Assembly (NCBI GenBank): GCA_002315815.1 | Contig: DCIN01000014.1 | Coordinates: 14,292-42,482, forward strand | Length of the DNA: 28,191 nt | Reading direction: 5' to 3' | Origin: Bacteroidales bacterium UBA1725 | Lineage (GTDB): Bacteria > Bacteroidota > Bacteroidia > Bacteroidales > UBA932 | In this document: positions 17,546-25,244 of the stretch, in pieces | Numbering within the stretch: the first letter of the stretch is position 1 | Layout: every line of letters starts with the position of its first letter | Position numbers and translations under genes: made by a program | The notes under the pieces: model-generated | The model's database searches: none | What the model was told of the DNA's origin: nothing | The model's input: only the letters and a program-made list of their open reading frames with translations

Positions 17546-17650
17546 ATGATAAATGTCGGAATCATAGGCTGCGGCTTCTCTCGTCCATCTTCACGATCTG
17601 GACGTCCATTTCCGTGGTTCGGAAGGACATATCTGATTTTTCACTTTTGA
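17546..17650 (+). pseudogene. Relic resembling the N-terminus of a Gfo/Idh/MocA oxidoreductase
   Basis: A 34-codon frame starts 11 bp after nqrF with MINVGIIGCG, the opening beta-strand and dinucleotide-binding loop typical of Gfo/Idh/MocA-family NAD(P)-dependent oxidoreductases. After the loop the sequence stops resembling the family, becomes Ser/Arg/Pro-rich (FSRPSSRSGRPF) and ends at TGA, nine bp before the glycosyltransferase. It is best read as the start of a gene whose body was deleted. A coincidental short frame or an unrelated small peptide cannot be excluded, because only ten residues match. Confidence 0.4.
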
Positions 17651-17659
17651 GGTGTCACT

Positions 17660-18517
17660 ATGAAGATATCTGTAGTCATTCCGACATATAACAGAGCCGG
17701 GATTATTTCCGGAACACTGGATTCCGTATTGGCACAAAGCTATCAGGATTGGGAGTGCATTGTCGTGGATGACAACTCTACCGACAACACCAAGGAGGTG
17801 ATAGATCTATTCTGCCTCAAGGACAAACGTTTCCGATATCTTCGTAACAACAGGAAGAAAGGAGCGCAGGGAGCCCGTAACACCGGAATTCTTGCCTCCG
17901 ATGCAGAATGGGTATGCATTTTCGATTCCGATGACCTGATGCATCCCGATTTTCTGGAAAAGCTGGTGGCTGAGGTTGATGATGAGACCGAAGTGGTCAG
18001 TTGCTGGGGCAACAGGATCAAACAGTCAGAACCCGACAGCGTTGAGCTGCTTAAATGGGGAGGTGACGGCAACATACTCAAGGATCTTCTCAGCAGAAAG
18101 GCCTACGTCAATTTTGACAGTGCAATCATCCGCAGAAAGTCCCTTTGTGACATTGGCTTGCTGGACGAAGACATCAAGGCATACCAGGAATTCGACACTC
18201 ACATACGTCTGAGCCGCATTTGCCGTTACAAATCGGTCAGAGAGCCTCTGTTCGACTATATCACGGGCTCTACCGACACCATCTCAGTTCAGAATGAACC
18301 TATCAGAAGGGAAAGATATGCTGTGCTTCTCCTGAAGTATTGTAAGTTGTGGCGCCGATATGCATATTCCGACCTGTTGAGAACAGCGTCATATCTGTTC
18401 TACTCAACAGGCCGGAAATGCAAGTCACTTATAGCCAGAGCTGTACCGGAAGTTCTGATTCTTGCTCCCTTTTGCTCTCTATACTTTTTGATTATTGCTG
18501 GACGCCGTTCACGGTAA
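17660..18517 (+). CDS. GT2 family glycosyltransferase
   Basis: This 285-residue protein is a GT-A fold, family 2 glycosyltransferase. It starts with MKISVVIPTYNRAGII, has the nucleotide-sugar loop VVDDNSTDN at about 36-43 and the metal-binding DSDD at 89-92, followed by HPDFLEKL. A single hydrophobic stretch lies near the C-terminus (LILAPFCSLYFLIIAG). Such enzymes add sugars to surface polysaccharide or protein glycans, using a UDP- or GDP-sugar at the cytoplasmic face; donor and acceptor cannot be deduced. It stands alone, with no other polysaccharide-biosynthesis gene nearby except the oxidoreductase relic, which suggests the remnant of a larger cluster. Its last 26 bp overlap the 3' end of the GH28 gene on the other strand. 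Confidence 0.9.
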   Translation: MKISVVIPTYNRAGIISGTLDSVLAQSYQDWECIVVDDNSTDNTKEVIDLFCLKDKRFRYLRNNRKKGAQGARNTGILASDAEWVCIFDSDDLMHPDFLEKLVAEVDDETEVVSCWGNRIKQSEPDSVELLKWGGDGNILKDLLSRKAYVNFDSAIIRRKSLCDIGLLDEDIKAYQEFDTHIRLSRICRYKSVREPLFDYITGSTDTISVQNEPIRRERYAVLLLKYCKLWRRYAYSDLLRTASYLFYSTGRKCKSLIARAVPEVLILAPFCSLYFLIIAGRRSR

Positions 18518-19829
18518 CGTTCTTGACGGTCAGGCCGTCAATTGCATCGCGGTTCCACTCGGGGCGTTTTGCCGTGACCTCAATGTTCTCGAAAGTCAGG
18601 TCGGAAACGATGTACTCGTCATCCACCCTGCTGGTATTGGCGAACATATCGGCATCAAGTCTGATATTCTTCATCACGATATGGCTTCCGTAGGACATAG
18701 GCTTGTCAGGACGGCCCTTGAGGTCGAAGAACTGCGTCCAACGGCTTATTGAGAACACTCCCCTTCCACTGCCCTCGATGCCGTCGAAGGTGATGTATTC
18801 GTAATTCTGAGGGGTGTCCGGACGCATTTTGAGAAGGAGAAGCACCTGCCCGTCCTCTATCCTGCAGTTGCGGACAAGAATGTTTCTGGTATGCACGCAC
18901 TCGCTGCCACAGGTGACGCTGCTGCCAGTGGAATGGTCAAAGAAGCACTCCTCCACCAGAATGTTCTCATTCGTTCCGTTGTCAGGATCGGTGTCGGCAT
19001 AGGGGCCTTTGCCTCCCTTGAAGCAGATGGAGTCGTCATTGACTGTGATTCTGCAACCCTTGATGTATGCATTTTTCACAACATCCAGGTCTATTCCGTC
19101 GGCGCTGGGAGAACGTATGGGACGCACAGGAGAGAAAATCCGCAGATTGATGAGCTTCACATTCTCAGACTTATAGATGTGGCAGGTCCAGAACGGAGAG
19201 TTCTGCAAGCTCACACCATTGAACTCAATATTTTTGCTGTTTGACACGTGAACCAGTCTGGGACGCATCTCGTCCTTGTTGGTGCATTTGGGGTTCCACT
19301 GCCTGCGAAGCCGGAAGAGCTGCCAGTATTCGCTGCCGTTTCCGTCTATTGTGCCTTCGCCACTGAGAGTGAAGCCGTCCAGTCCATCAACATTGATGAG
19401 CGCAGGGAAATAGGTGCACACCTCACCTTCAATTCGGGTCTTGCACAGAGGGAAGTCGAAGATGCTTTCGCTGCCGTACAGGATTGCACCTTTCTGGAGG
19501 AGCAGATGTGTTCCCTGCCTGAAGAAAAGTGCACCGCTCTTGAATACACCCTCAGGGACGACAATGACACCTCCGCCTTCCTCGGCAGCCTTGTCTATCA
19601 CGGCCTGTATTTTCTCGGTCTGAACAAGATCTGTACTGCTGATGATGCCGTAATCATAGAAATTGTACTGCTTGCCCAGAGAGGTGGGATCTATTCCGGG
19701 ACCTTCACGGAACCATTCGGATACAGGTGTGCCGTCGGGAAAGAGAAGGGGTTCCGCCTTCGTTTTCTTTGCTGCGAATGCCGTTGTCACTGCAACTGAA
19801 GCAATGACGCAGAGGATGATTCTTTTCAT
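18492..19829 (-). CDS. GH28 polygalacturonase-family glycoside hydrolase, secreted
   Basis: This 445-residue protein is a right-handed parallel beta-helix enzyme of family GH28, which hydrolyses galacturonate linkages in pectin, including exo-acting and rhamnogalacturonan-specific forms. Residues 1-20 are a Sec signal peptide (cleavage near AFAA). The family blocks are recognisable: GEGTIDGNG at 157-165, SADGID at 242-247 (in place of NTD), NDDSIC at 264-269 with the catalytic Asp pair, CGSE at 307-310 (where GHG is usual), and LLKMRP at 332-337 (in place of RIK). These differences are more like the exo/rhamnogalacturonan side of the family than classical endo-polygalacturonases, but the subgroup is inference. 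The start ATG follows a leader full of 9-nt repeats. The gene is divergent from the GH106-GH105 fusion. Confidence 0.93.
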   Translation of the reverse strand: MKRIILCVIASVAVTTAFAAKKTKAEPLLFPDGTPVSEWFREGPGIDPTSLGKQYNFYDYGIISSTDLVQTEKIQAVIDKAAEEGGGVIVVPEGVFKSGALFFRQGTHLLLQKGAILYGSESIFDFPLCKTRIEGEVCTYFPALINVDGLDGFTLSGEGTIDGNGSEYWQLFRLRRQWNPKCTNKDEMRPRLVHVSNSKNIEFNGVSLQNSPFWTCHIYKSENVKLINLRIFSPVRPIRSPSADGIDLDVVKNAYIKGCRITVNDDSICFKGGKGPYADTDPDNGTNENILVEECFFDHSTGSSVTCGSECVHTRNILVRNCRIEDGQVLLLLKMRPDTPQNYEYITFDGIEGSGRGVFSISRWTQFFDLKGRPDKPMSYGSHIVMKNIRLDADMFANTSRVDDEYIVSDLTFENIEVTAKRPEWNRDAIDGLTVKNVTVNGVQQ

Positions 19830-19835
19830 AATGTT

Positions 19836-19889
19836 GTCAAAATAGTCAATATGGTCAATATGGTCGATATAGTCGATATAGTCAATTTG
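19836..19889. repeat. 9-bp tandem repeat in the GH28 leader
   Basis: Six contiguous 9-bp units begin with GTCAA or GTCGA: GTCAAAATA, GTCAATATG twice, GTCGATATA twice, and GTCAATTTG. Degenerate units continue to about 19916. The array starts seven bases upstream of the GH28 ATG and on the minus strand would be transcribed as repeated AUUGACUAU/AUUGACCAU-type units. Confidence 0.93.
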
Positions 19890-19945
19890 AACAAAAAAGT
19901 CAATGTAAGCAAAATGAGTTTATGAGCAGGATATTCCGCACCCTG

Positions 19946-19953
19946 CAAATATA
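19946..19953 (-). promoter_or_regulatory. Predicted -7 box of the GH28 promoter
   Basis: On the minus strand TATATTTG matches TAnnTTTG exactly. At the -33 distance (21 bp) only TTAG is found. If this is used, the leader is about 110 nt and contains the whole 9-nt repeat array. Confidence 0.5.
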
Positions 19954-19956
19954 TGG

Positions 19957-19998
19957 TATTTTGAAAGAAAATGCCTAACTTGTGATGATATTTTGAAA
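19957..19998. promoter_or_regulatory. Direct repeat TATTTTGAAA x2, possible operator
   Basis: The ten-base sequence TATTTTGAAA occurs at 19957-19966 and 19989-19998, 32 bp apart start to start, which is about three helical turns. The position just upstream of the fusion gene would suit an activator or repressor site. AT-rich chance similarity remains possible. Confidence 0.3.
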
Positions 19999-20016
19999 AC
20001 CAATAACCAATACTAT

Positions 20017-23000
20017 ATGTCCAAACGACTGATTCTTTCATTAAGTTTTGTTCTTTCAGCACTTTGCGCTTTCTGCTCATCGTCGGCGTCCGCACAGGGG
20101 ACTGACTGGTACAAAGCTGTCACCGAAAACAAGCCCTATGTGCGCTGGTGGTGGCAAGGAAGTGCCGTGGATACGGCAGGCCTCAAATACAATCTGGAAG
20201 CCTTCGCGAAAGCCGGCATCGGCGGATACGAAGTCACCCCCATATACGGAGTGCAGGGAAACGAGGCGAATGATATTGACTATCTGTCCGACAAATGGAT
20301 GGAAATGTATGATTATCTTGTTTCTGAATCGGAAAGACTCGGTCTGGAATGTGATCTGAACAACGGAACCGGCTGGCCTTTCGGCGGTCCTCACATCACC
20401 CCGGAAATAGCCGCACAGAAGATGCAGGTCAGCGCTGACGGAGTCAAGTCCGTACAGACAGGCCAGAAAGTCAAGAGGGCGGCTCCCGGCGGAGAAGGCT
20501 TCGTGATGGATCATTATAACCCAGAGGCACTCAAGGTCTATCTCGGACGCACGGACGAGGCCTTCGCAAAAAGCGGTTCCAAATGGCCGAACACCTGGTT
20601 CAACGATTCTTATGAGGTTTACGGAGCAAACTGGACTCCCGAATATCCGGCAATCTTCAAGGAACGTTACGGATATGACATAGAGAAATATCTCATCGAA
20701 GGCGAACTCAAGGCTCAGGAGCAGAGAGCTGCCCAGCAGGCCCAACGTGAGGAGATGATGAAAAAGATGCAACAGCAGATGGCGCAGGGACAAAGGATTC
20801 AGATGCCTCCGCAGGGACAAAGGATGCAAATGCCTCCGCAGGGACAGGTTCCGCAGGGAGGAAAGGCTCAGCCGGAAGTCGCGAAACTCAATCCCAAGAC
20901 CGCCACTGATTATGACAGAGCGATTTGCGACTACCGTGAGCTCCTCGGCAATCTGCTGGTGGAGAATTTCATCACCCCTTGGATAGAATGGGGTCACAGC
21001 CACGGATCCCGCATCCGCAACCAGTCGCACGGATCACCTGCCAACATACTCGACGTCTACGGAATGGTGGACATTCCTGAGTGCGAGACCTACGGACGCA
21101 CTGAATTCGACATCCCTGGGCTCAGACAGGATTCCATCATCAAAAAGAATGACGGAGATCCCGCGGTGCTGAAACTCGCCTCGTCGGCAGCTCACGTGAC
21201 CGGCAAGAAATACACTTCCTGCGAGACGCTCACCTGGATGACAGAGCATTTCCGCACTTCACTGAGCCAGTGCAAGCCGGAGATAGATCAGGCATTCGCC
21301 TCCGGCGTGAACCATATCTTTTTCCACGGGGCGGCTTATTCACCCAAGGACGCGGCATTCCCCGGCTGGCATTTCTATGCAGCCATAGATATGTCTCCCA
21401 CCAGCGGAATGTGGCCCGACGCTCCCGAACTTTTCAAGTATGTGGAGCGTTGCCAGGCATTCCTCACTGCAGGAGAGGCAGATTCAGATTTCCTTCTCTA
21501 TCTGCCTGTTTATGACGCGTGGAGCAGGAGCACCGAGACTCCATATATGATGTTCGACATTCACGGTATGGGCCGGACCCTTCCCGATGCCAAAGCCGCT
21601 ATGAACGCCGTGATGGAGAGAGGTTATGATGCCGACTACATCTCCGACAAGCAACTCATCAACATAGACATAAACAAGCCTGTGCTTGTACCCAACTGCA
21701 CTTATATGCCCGTGGAGACCGCACGCAGACTTGTCGAACTCAAGAAGAAAGGCGTTCCCGTATTCTTCATCGACGGACTTCCCCAGGATGTTCCCGGTCT
21801 GCACAATCTCGACACACGCCGCAAGGAATTCAAGAAGATTGCCAAGGGCTTCGGAAAACCCGTCAGTCTCGACAAGGCTCTTTCCATAGCCAAGCCAGAA
21901 GAGTTCAAGACCAAGGAGCACGGCACAATGATACGCCGCAGGAACGAATGCGGAGGATACAACTACTTCGCATCGATGCTCTCCGACAACAAGCTGGACG
22001 GTTGGGTGAAACTCGGAACATCCGGCAATTCGGCAATGCTCTTCGACCCTATGCACGGAATATCCGGAAAGGCTCAGACCCGTCAGGCTTCCGACGGCTG
22101 TCTCGAAGTCCGTCTCCAGCTCAATCCCGGCGAATCGATACTCATCAAGACATTCCCCAACGAAATAAGCGCTCCCGACTGGACTTATGTATCCAGGGAA
22201 GGAAAGGCGATTGCTCTCAACACGGGGTGGAGCATATCCTTCCCCAAGAGCGACCCTGAGATTCCCGGTTCATTCCAGACCAACAAGCCAGTCGATTGGA
22301 CGACTCTCAAGGTGGATGCCGCAAAAGTCAACTGGGCTACCGCACGCTACACAGGAGGAGTCAGCATCAGTGACGTCAAGGAAGCCGACGAATGGGTTCT
22401 CGACCTCGGAGACGTGCGCGAGAGTGCAAGAGTATTCGTGAACCGCAAGGAAGTCGGAGTCGCCTGGGCAGTTCCCTTCCGCATCAATATCGGCGAATAT
22501 CTTCAGGAAGGACTCAACATCATCGACGTTTATGTCACCAACCTCCAGTCCAACAGGATTGCAGACTACGACAGGCGCGGAGTGAAGTGGAAGATTTTCA
22601 AGGATGCAAACATCAACGGACTCGTAGGTGCTGCAGACTTCAGCAAATGGTCCACTGATCCCAGCGGTCTCTGTTCGGAAGTCAAACTCATCCCCATTTA
22701 TTATGATTTTCCGGCCAAGGAGGAAGTGCTCGCTCAGACAATCAAGGTGAATGACTATTTTATGGCCAAATTCCCCAAGCCCGGAGACCTCATTCCATTC
22801 CCAACCCGCGGCAGATCGTATGAATCCATCATCTGGACAAGAGCCGTATATTTCGAAGGGCTTATGGCTCTGAACGCCGTGAATCCTCAACAGAGATATC
22901 TCGATTACACAAGAGAATGGGGCGATTTCCACGACTGGGGTATGAGAAATGGTGACACAAAGACACGCAATGCAGACAACTACTGCTGTGCACAGCCATA

Positions 23001-23772
23001 TATTGACTTTTACCGCCTCACCGGTGAGGAGAAGATGATAGAGAAAGTAAAAGTCTGCTTCGAGAACATCCTGGGCACAGAAGCTTCAGACGCTGACTGG
23101 ACTTGGATTGACGCCATACAGATGGGAATGCCCGGACTTGTGAAATACGGAGTGACCACAGGAAACAAGGCATATTTCGAGAAAGCCTGGACAATGTACA
23201 ACTGGGCCCGTGAGCGTTTCTGGAATGCTGAAGACGGTCTCTGGTGGAGAGACAAGAACTTCAAGGCACCTTACCGGGAGCCCAATGGAGAGGACTGCTA
23301 CTGGTCCCGCGGCAACGGCTGGGTAATCGCCGCTCTGGCGAGAGTACTTGAGGAACTCCCTGCCGATGACCCTCACAGGAGTGTGTATGTCGCTGATTTC
23401 AAAGCTATGTGCGAGGCCCTTTTGAAATGCCAGAGAGAGGACGGCACTTGGAACTGCTCTCTGCACGACCCCACCAACTTCGGCGGACCCGAGGCCACCG
23501 GTACCTCCCTTTTCAGCTACGGCATAGCCTGGGGACTTCGCAAGGGCCTTCTTGACGTAGAGCGTTATCGCCCTGCTCTCGCAAAGGCCTGGAACGGACT
23601 CAACCGCATTTGCATACACGACAACGGATTCATAGGCTACTCACAGGGGTCCGGCAAGGAGCCCAAAGAGGCTCAGCCCCTCTCGTACAACAAGATACCG
23701 GATTTCGAGGATTTCGGTACAGGATGCTTCGTACTCGCAGGAAGTGAAATTTACAAATACTTATCAGAATAA
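20017..23772 (+). CDS. Secreted GH106-GH105 fusion (rhamnosidase + unsaturated rhamnogalacturonyl hydrolase)
   Basis: This 1251-residue protein joins two glycosidases. Residues 1-27 are a Sec signal (SASAQ). The GH106 alpha-L-rhamnosidase part runs to about 890, with VRWWWQGSA at 42-50, GTGWPFGGP, FNDSYEVY at 195-202, NQSHGSPANILD, DIPECE (first Glu 355), SCETLTW (Glu 403) and DLGDVRESA. The GH105 part, about 898-1251, has the (alpha/alpha)6-barrel pattern and the likely catalytic Asp1032 in WIDAIQM, plus the RGNGWV segment. GH105 removes unsaturated galacturonate from rhamnogalacturonan oligosaccharides; GH106 would then remove the exposed rhamnose. Compared with the other GH106 in this window, about 95 residues are missing after GWPFGGP, and a Gln/Met/Pro-rich insert occupies about 230-290. 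I chose the ATG at 20017 over an in-frame TTG eight codons earlier because it begins the signal peptide. The stop overlaps the rhaB start (TAATG). Confidence 0.93.
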   Translation: MSKRLILSLSFVLSALCAFCSSSASAQGTDWYKAVTENKPYVRWWWQGSAVDTAGLKYNLEAFAKAGIGGYEVTPIYGVQGNEANDIDYLSDKWMEMYDYLVSESERLGLECDLNNGTGWPFGGPHITPEIAAQKMQVSADGVKSVQTGQKVKRAAPGGEGFVMDHYNPEALKVYLGRTDEAFAKSGSKWPNTWFNDSYEVYGANWTPEYPAIFKERYGYDIEKYLIEGELKAQEQRAAQQAQREEMMKKMQQQMAQGQRIQMPPQGQRMQMPPQGQVPQGGKAQPEVAKLNPKTATDYDRAICDYRELLGNLLVENFITPWIEWGHSHGSRIRNQSHGSPANILDVYGMVDIPECETYGRTEFDIPGLRQDSIIKKNDGDPAVLKLASSAAHVTGKKYTSCETLTWMTEHFRTSLSQCKPEIDQAFASGVNHIFFHGAAYSPKDAAFPGWHFYAAIDMSPTSGMWPDAPELFKYVERCQAFLTAGEADSDFLLYLPVYDAWSRSTETPYMMFDIHGMGRTLPDAKAAMNAVMERGYDADYISDKQLINIDINKPVLVPNCTYMPVETARRLVELKKKGVPVFFIDGLPQDVPGLHNLDTRRKEFKKIAKGFGKPVSLDKALSIAKPEEFKTKEHGTMIRRRNECGGYNYFASMLSDNKLDGWVKLGTSGNSAMLFDPMHGISGKAQTRQASDGCLEVRLQLNPGESILIKTFPNEISAPDWTYVSREGKAIALNTGWSISFPKSDPEIPGSFQTNKPVDWTTLKVDAAKVNWATARYTGGVSISDVKEADEWVLDLGDVRESARVFVNRKEVGVAWAVPFRINIGEYLQEGLNIIDVYVTNLQSNRIADYDRRGVKWKIFKDANINGLVGAADFSKWSTDPSGLCSEVKLIPIYYDFPAKEEVLAQTIKVNDYFMAKFPKPGDLIPFPTRGRSYESIIWTRAVYFEGLMALNAVNPQQRYLDYTREWGDFHDWGMRNGDTKTRNADNYCCAQPYIDFYRLTGEEKMIEKVKVCFENILGTEASDADWTWIDAIQMGMPGLVKYGVTTGNKAYFEKAWTMYNWARERFWNAEDGLWWRDKNFKAPYREPNGEDCYWSRGNGWVIAALARVLEELPADDPHRSVYVADFKAMCEALLKCQREDGTWNCSLHDPTNFGGPEATGTSLFSYGIAWGLRKGLLDVERYRPALAKAWNGLNRICIHDNGFIGYSQGSGKEPKEAQPLSYNKIPDFEDFGTGCFVLAGSEIYKYLSE
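20791..20859. repeat. 27-bp tandem repeat in the GH106 domain
   Basis: Two 27-bp units (20791-20817 and 20818-20844) differ at only two bases, and a shortened 15-bp copy follows to 20859. They encode QRIQMPPQG, QRMQMPPQG and QVPQG within a Gln/Met-rich insertion. Confidence 0.92.
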
Positions 23773-25190
23773 TGGAAAAGCACAATTATCTGGCCGTAGA
23801 TCTCGGCGCCACCAGCGGACGTACCATCATTGCCACCTATGACGGCAGCAAGGTGGAGATGAACGAACTGACACGTTTCAAAAACCCCATCATCCACACC
23901 GGAGGACATCTCTTCTGGGATCTCGCAGGTTTGTACAACGAGATTGTACTCGCCATCAAGAAATCTGTAGATGAAGGAATTAAGATTGAGTCGATAGGTA
24001 TCGACACCTGGGGAGTCGATTTTGCATTCTTCGGAAAGGACGGTCAACTTCTCGGTATGCCTTACTGCTACCGTGACCCTCACACCGACGGAGCCATCGA
24101 GCGCTATATGAAGATGCACGACAAGCGTGAGGTTTACAACAGGACAGGTATACAGTTTATGGAGTTCAACTCCATCTTCCAGCTTGATACTCTGCGCCAC
24201 AACGGCTGTTCGGCCCTCGAGCACGCAGACAAGATACTCTTCATCCCCGATGCACTCATCTATATGCTTACGGGCAAGGCCATCTGCGAATACACCATTG
24301 CATCGACCTCCCAGCTTCTGAATCCTGTGACCAAGGATCTGGACGATGAACTGCTCAGAACCATCGGCCTGTCACGCAACCAGTTCGGCCCTATGGTGCA
24401 GCCAGGCGAAGTCATCGGTTCCCTCACTCCCCAGCTTCAGGAACTCACAGGCCTGAGTGCCGATGTGAAGGTTGTCGCAATCGCCGCCCACGACACGGCA
24501 TCAGCCGTTGCGGCAGTTCCCGCAAAGGATGCCAATTATGCATATCTGAGCTGCGGAACCTGGTCACTTATGGGAATCGAGTCCCCCGAGCCGATAATCA
24601 CCGACGAGAGCTTCAAGCAGAATTTCACCAACGAAGGAGGAATAGACGGAACGACCCGCTTCCTCAAGAACATCTGCGGTCTATGGCTCTTTGAGCAGTG
24701 CCGTCCCGAGTGGAAGGATGTGCCCGCAGAAATAGGTCCCCTCACAGCACTCTGCGAAACGACCACTTTCGATTCTATCATAAATCCGGACGACCCCTCA
24801 TTCGCTCACCCCGCATCGATGTGCACAGCCATCCGCGAGTACTGCGAAAAGACCGGTCAGATTGCTCCGGAGACCCCGGCAGAATTCATACGTTGTATCT
24901 ATCTCAGTCTGGCACACAGGTACAAGGCCATCATCGACATACTTGAAAAGATGTCTCCCGTCAAGATTGACTGTCTGCACGTCATCGGCGGAGGTTCAAA
25001 GAATCCTCATCTGATGCAGCTCGCAGCCAATGCCATCCGCAGACCCGTCATCTGCGGCCCCACCGAAGGTACGGCACTCGGCAACATCCTTCTCCAGATC
25101 AAGTCACAAGGCTATGTGAAAACTCTCCCTGAAATGAGGAAAATCGTGGCCAACTCTGTGGAACTCAAGGAGTACAAACCTCAGAATTGA
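23772..25190 (+). CDS. rhaB: L-rhamnulokinase (RhaB, called RhaK in Bacteroides)
   Basis: Rhamnulokinase phosphorylates L-rhamnulose to L-rhamnulose 1-phosphate with ATP in the cytoplasm. The 472-residue protein is an FGGY-family kinase: VDLGATSGR at 9-17 is the N-terminal phosphate loop, GIDTWGVDF the sugar-side motif, AAHDTASAV the catalytic Asp region, SCGTWSLMG the second phosphate motif, and VIGGGSKNPHLMQ the adenosine-binding motif. The start shares one base with the stop of the preceding fusion gene, so the secreted glycosidase and the kinase are translationally coupled. Its stop codon lies in the first unit of a 21-bp tandem repeat. The neighbouring isomerase and transporter confirm rhamnose as the substrate rather than fuculose or xylulose. 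Confidence 0.96.
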   Translation: MEKHNYLAVDLGATSGRTIIATYDGSKVEMNELTRFKNPIIHTGGHLFWDLAGLYNEIVLAIKKSVDEGIKIESIGIDTWGVDFAFFGKDGQLLGMPYCYRDPHTDGAIERYMKMHDKREVYNRTGIQFMEFNSIFQLDTLRHNGCSALEHADKILFIPDALIYMLTGKAICEYTIASTSQLLNPVTKDLDDELLRTIGLSRNQFGPMVQPGEVIGSLTPQLQELTGLSADVKVVAIAAHDTASAVAAVPAKDANYAYLSCGTWSLMGIESPEPIITDESFKQNFTNEGGIDGTTRFLKNICGLWLFEQCRPEWKDVPAEIGPLTALCETTTFDSIINPDDPSFAHPASMCTAIREYCEKTGQIAPETPAEFIRCIYLSLAHRYKAIIDILEKMSPVKIDCLHVIGGGSKNPHLMQLAANAIRRPVICGPTEGTALGNILLQIKSQGYVKTLPEMRKIVANSVELKEYKPQN

Positions 25191-25244
25191 CCGGGGCCGA
25201 GCCAGAACTGACCGGGGCCGAGCCTGAACTGACCGGAGCCCGAC
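25182..25244. repeat. 21-bp tandem repeat capturing the rhaB stop codon
   Basis: Three adjacent 21-bp units start at 25182, 25203 and 25224. Units one and two differ at one base; unit three is more diverged. Unit one contains the last rhaB codons and its TGA, and each later unit repeats AACTGACCGG, so the stop codon is repeated in frame. Confidence 0.95.

Larger units (their letters stand above)
19830..20016. other. Divergent regulatory gap between GH28 and the GH106-GH105 operon
   Basis: This 187-bp gap holds 9-bp tandem repeats next to GH28, a -7-like box for GH28, and a pair of TATTTTGAAA direct repeats near the plus-strand gene. For the plus strand only an imperfect -7 candidate, TAACTTG at 19976-19982, is seen. 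No open frame with coding character was found. Confidence 0.6.

Noticed and set aside
17582..17624. Two hairpins after nqrF (CGTCCA...TGGACG and TTCCG-TGGTT-CGGAA) as a terminator
   Set aside because: Stems of only six and five bp, with no T-run directly after; not enough to call a terminator.
19836..19916. Possible CRISPR-like array
   Set aside because: Units are contiguous 9-bp copies without spacers, and no cas gene is present; simple tandem repeat. The same holds for the other arrays.
19993..20016. TTG start for the GH106-GH105 fusion
   Set aside because: It would put a polar octapeptide before the signal peptide; the ATG at 20017 gives a standard signal.
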